This document shows, piece after piece, positions 1 through 10,971 of a stretch of DNA of 23,820 nucleotides. The stretch's first letter is position 1. The number at the start of each line of letters is the position of its first letter. The translations under genes and the position numbers were made by a program. The DNA is from Setaria digitata (lineage: Eukaryota > Nematoda > Chromadorea > Rhabditida > Setariidae): contig RCAB01000728.1 in assembly GCA_003640385.1 (NCBI GenBank), positions 1 to 23,820 on the forward strand, in the 5' to 3' direction. Below the pieces are notes generated by a model. That model saw only the letters and a program-made list of their open reading frames with translations. It did no database searches and was not told where the DNA came from.

Positions 1-114
1 AAACTGGCCAGGCAGGTGGAAAAAGAAAATCAGTCCACTATCAAAGTGATTTAACAAATATTGAACAAGCTAAGCACTAGTTTAGCTATCACATATATTC
101 TCGTCATCTTTATT

Positions 115-194
115 TCATTTTACAAAGTTTGTTATGTGTTGCTGCATGAAGTGCTTTTCCACTTCTTTTAATGATAATATTTCATTCACTGAAC
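115..194 (-). CDS. Tentative terminal exon, unknown protein
   Basis: On the minus strand a canonical ATTTCAG 3' splice site (195-201) is followed by 2 bases completing a codon, then 25 codons and a TGA at 115-117. The encoded tail begins SVNEILSLKEVEKHF and is a plausible charged helix. AATAAA (complement of 109-114) follows the stop directly, as in compact nematode 3' ends. The frame stays open for about 16 codons above the splice site, but no better acceptor lies there. No upstream exon of matching phase was found, so the gene's body is unknown and chance is not excluded. Function not recognised. Confidence 0.3.
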
Positions 195-3100
195 CTGAAA
201 TCGATCGCATTACTTGCAAACTTTGCGCATAGTCAGCCAGGTAGTGACGAGAATTTTAAAAGGTGAGCAAATCATTTGATTGGCAGTACTGAATTTTTAA
301 TCAGAATAGTGTTAAAGCATATTTCAACTTTTTAACTAATTCAATTGCACCTTTTAAAATTTTCGTAATAAGCAATTAAGCACCTGATAGCTATTGACTG
401 TGTCACAATCAGAAATGCAATTTCATTTTGCCATTTTCAAGCATTTAGCCATTGGTGGGTAATCGTTAGTTTCAAGTAATAAATTATGAAACTGATATTT
501 CTGTGGGGAAAAATTGAAAAGTTTTGTTGAAAACTGGACAAATCTCTGGCATGAAATGATTTCTTCCACATCAGATTATAAAAATATTAGCTATTCGAAA
601 ACTAATATTTCTTATGAAAAAATTTAAAAATTTTTTTAAAAACTAAACAAATCCATGCTTTAAAATAATTTCTTTTCATATTAGATTTTACAAAAATTTT
701 GCAAGAAATTTTTCATTTAATTTAAAATGACTGAGAATAATAGCAGAGTGTAATTCAAAAAAAAAAAAATTTTTTTTCTGAACAGTAAAAATTTCGAATT
801 GGCATCTTCTTCGTTCTTGCAATGAAATATTTTTTTTTTTTTTTTTTTCTAGAAAATTTCATACGAATGATTTTTTCCTCACACTTTCTTCGCCTTCGAA
901 AGCATCTCGATTTAAAATATCTTTAAAAGGCTATATTTTCAAACAGTCTCTATCATTCTTTGAAGTATAATAATTTGATTGATTCTCGCATGATCGAATA
1001 TCTAAAATGTTTGATATAAATTTGCAAGCAGAAGAAATTTTTTTTTTTTTGCTTCGGTTTTGAAAGCAAATTTATAGAGCGGAAGCAAATTTTGGTGAAA
1101 TTTTATGCTTGTTATTTAATGTAAATTTTAAGTAACGGATTTGTAGGAAATTTTCGATAATTGAAGATTAATTAATTAATTAATTAATTTTTTTTTTAGG
1201 AATTGGTTTAATTTTGGATTTCATGATTTTCGTTTTTTTTTAGCTATTCTTTTTTTTTTTCTTTAAATCTGTATATTTTGTTTTAAAATATATCTGTTTT
1301 TATATTTTCAAAAAATTCTAATAACCAACTTGTTAATGGTTTTTTATCTATTCTTTTTTTTTTTTGAATAATTTCATTTTCTATTAATCAAAATATTTTT
1401 ATACTGCAGTATAAAAAAAAAAAAACAGTAAATAAATTTTTCTTTTTGCTATTGTAACAATTTTGAACTTTATTTCACTTTTTTTTTGAAAAAAATTTTT
1501 GACATCATTTTTCATGCGGTTTTTTTTTTTTTTTTTTTATTAAATTTTTTATGACGAAAAAATTTGAATTGATGCGACATTGAAATTTCTTTTTACTGTT
1601 CAGAATATTTTACAAACATTTGTGTAATAAACCAGTTTAGTTTAATTAATCCCTCAATCTCCTCTTCAAAATATCATTTTATTAATATTTTTTTTTATTT
1701 TTTTGCGATAATAGAAATAATTGCTGAACTTTAGCTCAAAAAGTTTGCTATTTCAATTGATAATTTGTTGGAATTTCATGAATTATTTGATTTTATTCCA
1801 AAAATTTGACATTTCAAAACAAGAAGAACACGATGAATGTATTTGCATTCTTATCAGTAACAAAATAAGCAGTCAAACAGCTTATCTCGTTGGAATGCTT
1901 CATTTTAGTTGACACTTCTGTATATGAAACAAAATATTCATCAAATTCAAATTCGTTAATTACACCAGGAAATTAATAATTTTTTTTTTTTTCTTTTTCC
2001 ATAAAAGTAAAAATTGAAATGATAAATATTCAGCGCATTTGTATAAAAAAGTGCAAATGCAATTTCAACGGATTTCACTAAACTACTGCCTGTGTTTTCT
2101 CTGATTATTTCTTTTTTTTTTTTCTTCATTTTCCTTCTTTTTTCCAATCAGCACTACTTAGCAGATAATTAATTGATGATGCAGCAAAATATTCATGAGC
2201 GAAAAAAAGCTAGGAAGTAGTTTTTTGTAATAATGAAAACATGTTTTGAAGGTGTATGAAAATTATTAAAAACTACGCAATACATTAAGTATGCATAGAT
2301 ATGATTTTTCTCTTTTTTTTTTTTTTTTTTTTTTCAGTAACAAAATATTCAATTTTTATGCATACTATTAGACAGAAGAATCTTAAATGATGTTTTAGTT
2401 CATGTTCTGTGTGAAAATTTAGATACTAATTTGGAGTGATTATTCCGAATTTAGAACGATTGACAATTTATAAAGATTAAAAATTGTCCTATCTTCATGA
2501 TTCTTTATGGCAACATTAGCAATAATTAACACTTAATTAACACACCAATTAGCATCTTATGTTCATCATGTCTATTGCGATAGCAATATTATAAGCGAAT
2601 TTCCAATATTTAAATATAATTTAAATGACTGATAAAGTGCATGATTTATCCACTTATTCTGTTATAATGTTCAATTTCTCATTCCTTCTTTTTTTTTTTC
2701 GTTTTCTTTATTTTTTTTTTTTTTTTTTTATTGAAACCTGAGAAAGGAAAAACTAATATTAAATTTTAATTGCACTTAAGTTTCAAATATCAATAAATCG
2801 GAATGCAATTTCGCATCGAACATTTTAACTCCAAAATTGGGCAACGCTATTTGCTAATCTGTGATTTCTTATATATAATTTAATGAACGGTAGCATATTT
2901 TCACTCGTTTATTACCTTCTGAAATTTTCAAGTTGATTAAAGTGAAATGAAATGATGGTATTATATAAGGTGTTGATAACAGAAAAGGAAAGATAGAGGA
3001 AAAAAAAAAAAAGAAAAAAAAAGAAAGAAAATTTTCAAACATGTATTGGAGATTAGATTAATAAGTAGAGAAGGGAAGGATATATCTTTAAAGTTCTCAA

Positions 3101-4446
3101 TCATCTATTTGATATATGGGAAGCTACAACTACTATCTTTGTTTTTAGTTCTCTTTTTCATCATAATAATTATTCCATTTAGATGGGCAATTAATTATTA
3201 ATAGCAGAAGATGCGATAATACTAGCTTATCATAATACATATATATATATATTTGAAAATATACAGGTAGTTCTGTCGTAAATTGCAAGCATACGGAATT
3301 TATTAATTAATATACTTCCAACACTTATTATATCTTTTTCATTTTAATTCATTTTTTTCTCTCTTTTACTTTATAATTTTTAAATTGTAAGCAAGCATTT
3401 TCTATAACAAATATGTAGTAGGAATATTTGAAAGTAGTAAAAAAAAAAAAAAAAAAAAAATTGACAATGAGAAAATCATTTAAGAAATTAACAATTCATT
3501 CCTTCATTTGTGGAAAATTTTATTGCAAAATGAAAATATTTTCTTTTCATTAAAAAAAAAAAAAGGCAAATGAAGAAGCAAAATAGCATTTAAAGTGAAA
3601 AAAAAAAGAAAAAAAAAAAACATACATAAACTGTTGCTTGGAGACCTTTTAACATCTCAAACAAATTTTTTTTTTTTTTTTTAATAACTTTTCTATTATT
3701 CTATTATCACTTTTTTTTCCTACAACTAATGGATCTTGTGATTGAATATGAATAAAACATAAATTAGACAAAAAAAAAAAAGAAGACGATGAATTATTTT
3801 AATTTTGAGAAGTAATTGGAATGGTATTTACCTGAGAGAAAAGAAAGAGAAAAATTAACGAAGAAAAAAATAAAAAAATAAAGTAGAACGGAAAAAATCA
3901 GTTGAGTAATGTTAAAGGGCTTTTCATAAGATTTGATTTTAATCTCTTTTTTACACTATTTCACTACAATTATAAAATTTCAGCATTTTAGGTAATTAAA
4001 TAATGATTTAACTAAATGGGTTTATTCGTCTGCTCATTTCATTCATTCCTAATCCACAAGATTTTTGCAATTCGCGCATATTTCAGAAAATTGTTTCATT
4101 GTACTGATGATATCTTCAAGCTATCAGTTATCATTTTAGCTTTTCACACAGTTATTGCCAATTTGCCATTGCTGCTTTTTGTATTAATTAAAAATTGTCA
4201 AAATTTTGTTAACCTATCATATGTTTTTGTTTTATTAGTTCATTGTTTTGTGTGAAGCAACAATGATAATTTCGTAAAATTTTCTGATAAAATTTTTGAA
4301 TTCTTAAGGATTATTTTCATTAGTGAATGAAAGAGAAAAGATAAAATGAAACAAAAAAAGAAGGAAACATCAAACGAAACAACATTGTGCTAAAAAATAA
4401 TATCAATATTACTAACATTCGAAAAGATTAATATATTAGAACTGAA
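195..4446. other. AT-rich gene-poor flank
   Basis: About 4.2 kb with no gene I can support. It is dominated by A or T runs (22 T at 2313-2334, 22 A at 3439-3460), short AT microsatellites such as (ATTA)n near 1167-1189 and (AT)n near 3239-3252, and one diverged tandem duplication at 490-699. The short open frames at 1721-1912, 1956-2147 and 4016-4255 have skewed residues (F, I, L, K, N) and no recognisable domain or splice context, so I treat them as chance. Confidence 0.6.
490..699. repeat. Diverged ~110-bp tandem duplication
   Basis: Two adjacent segments, about 490-588 and 600-699, align along their length with small gaps. Shared anchors, in order, are AACT-x-ATATTTCT, AAACT-xx-ACAAATC, ATTTCTT and an AGATT-containing block followed by AAAAAT. 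Many differences have G in the first copy and A or T in the second. This looks like an old local duplication decaying toward AT. Confidence 0.6.
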
Positions 4447-4572
4447 TTACTCTTCAAACTGATTAATTGATCCATCGGTAAAATGGACAATCTGATCGAT
4501 CGTACACCACTCAATAGACTTATCATTTGCAACTAGCAATACAATTTCAATCATCGGTGCAAACTCTAGTCT
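4447..4572 (-). CDS. Tentative terminal coding exon, unknown protein
   Basis: Minus-strand open segment of 41 codons ending in TAA (4447-4449), preceded by an ACTTACAG 3' splice site (bases 4573-4580). The translation begins RLEFAPMIEIVLLVANDK and contains SIEWCTIDQIVHFTDG. Its mixed composition, with W, C, D, P and G, is unlike the poly-F/K/N chance frames nearby and suggests real coding. It may join upstream to the candidate exon at 5297-5365, but the phases do not match directly, so a connecting exon would be needed. No family recognised. An internal Met (seventh residue) could also be a start. Confidence 0.38.
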   Translation of the reverse strand, partial: RLEFAPMIEIVLLVANDKSIEWCTIDQIVHFTDGSINQFEE

Positions 4573-5043
4573 CTGTAAGTTTTAAAAATAATTTCTTATT
4601 ATATTATAAAATATTCAAAGTGTTTTAGTAATTAATTCTCATGCATTTTAACTTCCTAAGAAGATTGCTCGAAACATTTAACCTTAGGACAATTTCAATC
4701 ACATTCTAAATGAAAGCGCGGCAAACAAATGTCCGATTAATTGTTGCAAATTTTTTTTTTTTTTATTTCGTACTTTATAATTTAATAGAAATTAATATTT
4801 TTAGATGTTGAATATTCTTACCGGAAGTATGAATAATAATTAGAAGTTAGTACATTTTATGTGGTATTACTATGAAAGCACTTCTCATCATACAAGGAAA
4901 AGGACAAGGCTTTTAACGACATGAAAAAATTTGTTTTGAATTTTATGGAAATTAGAATTTTAGAACAAGTTAGAACAACAATGTTGTGGGAAATTTCCTC
5001 TTTCCCGGAACACTTAAGCACTTTATAAATGCAATATTGAAAG

Positions 5044-5081
<38 letters not shown>
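5044..5081. repeat. (ATT)n microsatellite
   Basis: About 12 uninterrupted ATT units in the spacer upstream of the kinase gene; probably length-polymorphic. Confidence 0.9.
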
Positions 5082-5082
<1 letters not shown>

Positions 5083-5296
5083 CAAATGAAATTTCATTTT
5101 TCTGTAAAACAGTTTCGTCATTCACATTTTCAGTTCACGGAAAAAAAAAAAAATAAAAAATAAAAGAGAACATGACCTTTTACTGGAGTAATTAATTTAG
5201 CAACTATTTGTTCCGATTTTCAGTTTACTAATTATCATAGTAGTAAAACTGTTTTAATTAAACTGATGAAGGCTAAATTTTAACTAGATTGCTTAC

Positions 5297-5365
5297 TTGA
5301 AATGTTTACTAATCGTTGATCCTCAAGTATTATTTCTGTATTGTCATTTGTTAAAATGCTTCCAA
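5297..5365 (-). CDS. Tentative internal exon, unknown protein
   Basis: Minus-strand 69-base open segment bounded by TAATTGCAG (acceptor) and A|GTAAGC (donor). It carries two bases completing a codon, 22 codons (start GSILTNDNTEIILEDQ) and one leftover base. It lies about 50 bp outside the kinase start on the opposite strand. Both splice sites are good, but a segment this short could be chance. If real, it belongs to a minus-strand gene running toward 4447, overlapping or embedding the kinase 5' end. Confidence 0.22.
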
Positions 5366-5415
5366 CTGCAATTAAGCAAAAATAATTAGTTATCTTTAAG
5401 GATCAAGAAAGGGTG

Positions 5416-8400
5416 ATGAAAAGGGAAGAAAGCGTAACAGGAATATGTCAAAGTTCAGATGAGCAATCATCGTTACCATCTATGTGTCAGGAAACTTCAG
5501 CAATAAAAAAACCATATGAACTATTGGTAGATGCTCTTGCTAATGATCCATCTATAAAAAAGGTATGAAATGTGGTGGACTAATTAATCCTACTAATTAT
5601 TTCTATGTTAATTAAAATGACAAATGCAACGATCGATTTGTTATCTATGTATATTTGTTATCATTTATTATCATAAAAAAAAAAACCACAAATTTTGTTA
5701 ATGCTTTATTAAAAATTTTAACAAAATATTACCTACATTTTATGAATATTATCTATCAGGAAGTTGCACTTGGTGAACGAATTGGTTTTTATAAAATTGG
5801 TGAACAAATTGGCTGTGGAAGCTTTTCAAAAGTTAATATTGGCATACATTGTCTTACAAATGGTTTGCTTTTTCATATTTTAGAGCGTTTTAAAATTCAC
5901 AAAAGATTTTATCAAAAAGTTGAAAACAATAAATAAAAGTGAAAAATTCGATAAATGCTAGAATTGTAGCAAAAGACTGATGAGAAAATAAGTCGTTAGC
6001 TAAAATGTAATGTGATAAAAATGATGATGATTTTTATAGTATTAATAATAAATGATAAGAAAAGAATTGTTACAATAAATACAATCATATTATTCATGAA
6101 ATTTTAATTCCAGAAAAAGTTGCAATAAAGATTATGGAAAAATCTAAAATGAATCAGCATGCGCAAAAGTCATTAGTACGTGAAATAAAAGCAATGGAGC
6201 AACTTCATCATCCAAATATCATTCATCTTTTTGAGGTAAATTTCAATAATTTTTTTTTTTTTTTTTGGCAGAAATTTAATTTTTTCTTGCAAATAAATAA
6301 CACTGATTGCTTGAATATTCGTTTCATTTAATTGACTTTATTAAAAAAAAAAATGAATAAATCAAAATGAATGCCACTTCTGACAATCAAATATGTATAT
6401 ATAAAAGCTATTATTTCTCTTACAAATGGATCATTTAGTGCAAATAATTTTACCCATAATTCGATTGTTTTATAAAAGATCTGTCATTAAAATACAGAAT
6501 TAGATGAAGTAATTTATTGAGTTATAAATGTAATTATTTTATTAAGTTCTTCATAAATATAAGTTGTTAGGTATTAGATTATGTTGGAAAACAACAAAAA
6601 AAAAAAAAAAAAAAAACAAAGCAAATCAGTCAGTTATCAGTTGATTTTATCAGTGTGTGGAAACAATCTCACGAGTTTATATTATCATGGAATATGCTGG
6701 TTACGGTGAACTTTATACTCATATTAATTATAAAGGAAAACTTCCAGAAGATGACTGCAAGCCAATTTTTGCTCAAATTGTTTCCGCAATTTTATATATG
6801 GTCTGTTTTCTAATGATAATTTTATTTGATAGAACTCAATTATTCAGTGGTAACTAATGGTTTTTTTTTTTAATTTACAAGATATTCTCATGAATGTTAT
6901 CTATTAAGAAAGATTAATTTTTAGCATTCCAAAAATATTGTTCATCGTGATATCAAAGCAGAGAATGTGATATTATCACAATCTGATTGGGTTAAATTAG
7001 CAGATTTTGGTTTTGCATGCCAAGTGCGCCCAAATGATAGGCTATCAACATTTTGTGGTTCACCGCCTTATGCTGCACCCGAACTTTTCAAAACACAAAA
7101 CTACTTCGGTTTGCTTGAACCTAAAAAGATTTTTTAATTTTCATTTTTATTTTGCAAAAAAAAAACACATTAATTTATATTATTATATGTCGATTAATCG
7201 TATTACAATTTTATTATTATGCCATTTTTTTTTTTTGATTTTTAAAAATTACATTTCAATTAAAGCTTTTCGTCTTCTTTTCCTACATTTCTATGCTATA
7301 GTTTCATTTTAACTTTGCATTTGAATTTGAAAAATTATTTGATGAAATTTCGGAATTATAACAGACAGAAAGTTGGATTATTCGATTGCTAGCTGAATGA
7401 TAATGAGCGCAGATAAGCAATTAATAAGTCCGGTAATTAGACGCTAACTGGATGGAGTAGTTCAGTTTTGATTACAATAGTGTCTACTGAGAATTATGCT
7501 ATTACTTGTCATTAAATACTACTAAAAATGTTCTATCAAATGAAGTATGAAATGTCGTAATATCAAAGTAAGGAAGGATATCACAACGTTTTAGGATAAA
7601 AATGTTTTATTTAACGTGTGCCATTTATTAGAATTCAATATACATAAAAAAGGGGCCAATCAATAAAGTCATTTCTTTTAACTAATTTAATTCATCATCA
7701 TATAATTTAATTAATTTAATGAATGCAATTTATTCGACCAATCTTTGCCAAAGCTATTATGCAGCGGCCTAAAATGAAGCATTTCATTATTCTTTTTTTT
7801 TTTTTTTTTTTTTAATTTAGTCAAATATTTTTTGATTGCTAAAAATTATCATTAGTTTTTCGTCATTTTGTTGAAAAACTATGAAATGGATTTTTTCGAT
7901 CATTCATTCATTTTCATTTCCGAGAAAAATCTGACAAGTATTTAAGGGCCAAATGTTGATATTTGGGCAGTNGACTATGAAATGGATTTTTTCATTTCAT
8001 TTCATTTCCGAGAAAAATCTGACAAGTATTTAAGGGCCAAATGTTGATATTTGGGCAGTTGGTGTTTTATTATATTTCATGCTTGTTGGCCACACACCAT
8101 TTCACGGTGAAACAATTAACGATTTGAAGCAATCTATTTTACGTGGTATTTATCCATTACCTAATTATCTAAGTATACCTGCGCAACGAGCAATCAGCCA
8201 GATGCTTGTTATTGATCCAATAAAGCGAAGTACAATTTATGATATAAAGGTAAGTAAGAAAAGTTAAGTTTAATAATTTCCAATCCTTGAAAGTTTTTAA
8301 TTTTTTCTTTTTTTAGATGCCACCTTATTTTTTTACACTTTTTACGTTTTTTTTAAACACTCTTTTCACGTTTTATAATACTATTTCATATGCTTAAAAT

Positions 8401-9583
8401 TTACATTTAAAGATATCGAGAAAATTTTTCATTAGTTACTTAATTACTTCATTCATTAACATAACTGATGCTGGATACTTTCATGCCAATACAACATTAA
8501 TTATAGAAATTTGCGGTAGCAATTTGCATCATTAAAATCTCCTAATTAAATACCAATTAAAATTTTGAGAAAAAAAATACCGTATTTCGATCTTTCAGTT
8601 CCTCTCAGTGTATCTGACGACTAGAACTAAATCACTGTTATCAAACATGGAACCATTAGAATTAAGTTAAACTCCACCATAATAATTGAATATATTTGAC
8701 ATTCTGTGAATTTAACATATTTCATAAAGGATCATTTTCAAACTCCTATTAATCAGAATGTTACTCAAAATTTAATTTAAAAAAAAAAAAAAAAAAGCAA
8801 AATTTTCAAACTTTTCAGAATGTTTAAATAGACAAAATTAACAATTAGTATTTCAGAATTGTAATTTCCTGAAAGGTTGTAAATTAACAAAACCATACAT
8901 ACAGTGTCATATGATATCAGATGAAAAAGAACTAATCGAGAATCCAATTGCCCTAAAAATACATAATACATTACGCGTGTATGGTATTGATGAAGCGCTT
9001 ATCAGTGATGCATCATCGAGAGGAGTTCGAGATGCTATCACAGGAACATTTCGTATTGTACTTCACAAAGCACAACAGGAATATGATAAGCAGAGAAGAA
9101 ATCGGGCATGCTTTTTTTTCTTTTCCACTTAATAAATTTATGACTGAAATTAAAATAAAAAATTAAGACAATTTGATATTTTATATTAGACTGGAACACA
9201 ATTTAAGCACTTAACATAATAAACAAATTAGGTGTAAAAAAATCAATATACATTGTGTTTTTATTTTATTTTATTTTTTTTTTTAAAATTTGACTTAGTA
9301 TACTTTTTCTTTTTAAATGAAAGCACTGAAAACTGAAAAGTAAAAATTGAATATTTTGAAATTGCTTATTTAAATTTCAATAATTTTTATTTCCATCCCA
9401 ATAGTTTCCCTTATGGAATGAAAATAACTTCTCAATGCACATTAAATATTAAAACTATCAAAATGATTTGGCATAATTTTTCACACTTCGTCATTGCAGA
9501 TTCCAGATCACCGATTATTGCTAAAAAGAGAGAAAACGCTGCCAGTATTCACAACTGAAAGTAAAACTTGTTCAGTCCTATAA
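5416..9583 (+). CDS. NIM1K: Ser/Thr protein kinase, NIM1-type (AMPK-related)
   Basis: Eight exons give 416 aa: 5416-5562, 5760-5862, 6114-6235, 6654-6800, 6925-7108, 8035-8249, 8857-9105, 9500-9583; all phases agree. Visible kinase elements: glycine loop IGCGSFSKV (66-74), VAIK lysine K89, helix-C E107, HRDIKAEN (D182, K184, N187), DFG (D200), activation-loop T215 in STFCGSPPYAAPE, APE 224-226, subdomain IX D239 and subdomain XI R299. The YELLVDALANDP stretch before the kinase domain and the C-terminal GIDEALISD...ITGTFRIVLHKAQ block match the NIM1 family specifically (recalled; human NIM1 is about 436 aa). The start is the ATG giving exon 1 the family's N-terminal block; CTTTAAG at 5394-5400 could be a trans-splice site. 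Introns of 926 and 607 bp flank exon 6, and the first holds the N-linked duplication. Intron 7 uses a GC donor. The last four residues, CSVL (413-416), resemble a prenylation box. Substrates are unknown. Confidence 0.93.
7879..8059. repeat. Duplicated ~90-bp segment around an N (assembly join)
   Basis: Bases 7879-7971 and 7975-8059 are near-identical and flank the single N at 7972. Each contains the end of the kinase intron and the first 25 bases of exon 6. They differ only in a short CATT-type repeat, the first copy being 8 bases longer. This is what an unmerged contig overlap or two unmerged alleles would leave. The second copy runs on into the intact exon and is the one used for the kinase. 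Confidence 0.85.
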
Positions 9584-9677
9584 AATTTCAAATTATCACT
9601 GCACCTTCACCTCTATATGCCAAAAAGATAATGCTTCATTTTGAAAAAATTCCATCATTTTTAATGTCGGCTATATA

Positions 9678-9683
9678 AATAAA
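9678..9683 (+). terminator. Poly(A) signal of the kinase gene
   Basis: AATAAA about 95 bases after the kinase stop, followed by a second possible copy (GGAAATAAAT) a few bases on. Confidence 0.5.
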
Positions 9684-10971
9684 GGAAATAAATTTTTCAA
9701 ATAATAGACACTGGCTTTTCTTGCAGGTAACATTTGATAATCAAAATTTTAGAATTTATTTACAGGTATAGACATAGAAAATTCACTGCAAATAAAGTTG
9801 TGGAAAGATAAACACAAATAAGCTTCAAACTTCAAACATAGATCGAAAAACAGCCATTCCACCGCATACTTTAGCTTCTTTACTGATTAAGCTATGATAT
9901 AAAAATGAACAAAATGATAAATTTGGACTTTTTTTTAAAGATACTACAAGTAAGGCCAGCTTTCTATGATTTCTTCTGTCCAGGAAGCCATTAACATGCA
10001 CGATTATGGACATTTTCAAGTTTTACACATGAGTGAAGAAATACATCTTCGCAAGAGGGCATGTGTACAATGAAATATTCATTGCATGCATTAAATAAAT
10101 TACTAAGATTGATCGATAGATTAAAAATCATTAGCAGCAACAGATATTAATAAAATTCTCACAATTCTATTAAAACACATGCATTATTGTATGTCCTATT
10201 ATGGTAGAACTAAAATATGAAATATTATGCTATCAATAATAGAAAAAAGGAGAGCAATGAAGTTAAATGAACAAAGGAAAAAATAAACATTTTGAGAAAA
10301 ATATGGATTGATTTCTTGATAAGAGCGGTTGCAAATTTATCAGTACTTATTTAGATGTTGCGCTTTTGCTTCGGTACTTCACATCGACTCCTTCAACATA
10401 TGCTACTCAACACACTTTTTAAGCTCTTCCCTAGGTATTATTGGTGAAGAATATAAAGAAATAAACGAGAGAAAGACAAAAGTAAATTAGTTATTAAAGA
10501 GAATAATGAAAATAACTTAGGCATACATATGTTTGTTCAAAGGCACGAAACTCACAACTTATGACTTTATTACAAATATGCAACTCATCTAAAGCAGAAC
10601 GTCAATGATATTTTTCTAATTTTTTTTAATAAGGTAACTTCAGAATTAAGAGTGTCAAGAAGATCGAATAATTCAGTACAAACCAACAAAAAATCCAATC
10701 AAAATATACTTCAGTAACGTAACAAATTCACTTTTTACCAAAATCTACTGAAAAACTCATTAATAACTGGAATTAGCAAGATCACTAAAAATCAGAACTA
10801 TAAAATTCACCAACAGCTTTCATCTCTTCGTGAGATCAATAGAAACAGTCGAATCAGACAGGGAAAACTTCACTAATAAAAAGAAAATAACAAAACCAGA
10901 GAAAAAAGTCCAGACACTTGCATATTTTTGTAGTCCAACATATCTCTTGCTGATTCTATGATTCTCGAGAC
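9684..10971. other. Convergent 3' spacer
   Basis: About 1.3 kb between the kinase and the transporter, which point toward each other, so it mostly holds their 3' UTRs. The nearest AATAAA for the minus-strand transporter is the complement of 10566-10571, about 400 bases after its stop. The minus-strand open frame at 9825-10019 has no recognisable domain. A minus-strand stretch near 10390-10450 stays open (ending REELKKCVE then a stop) but has no clear splice partner. Confidence 0.5.

Noticed and set aside
4016..4255. 79-codon plus-strand ORF with hydrophobic residues
   Set aside because: No signal of a known family, F/I/L-heavy as expected from AT-rich DNA, and no splice or poly(A) context.
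4857..5092. Minus-strand frame open for nearly 80 codons through the (ATT)n repeat
   Set aside because: It starts inside a microsatellite, lacks a convincing acceptor and has K/F/S/I-skewed composition; frames of this length occur by chance here.
9825..10019. 64-codon minus-strand ORF between the convergent genes
   Set aside because: No domain or splice partner, and it lies in the likely 3' UTR region.
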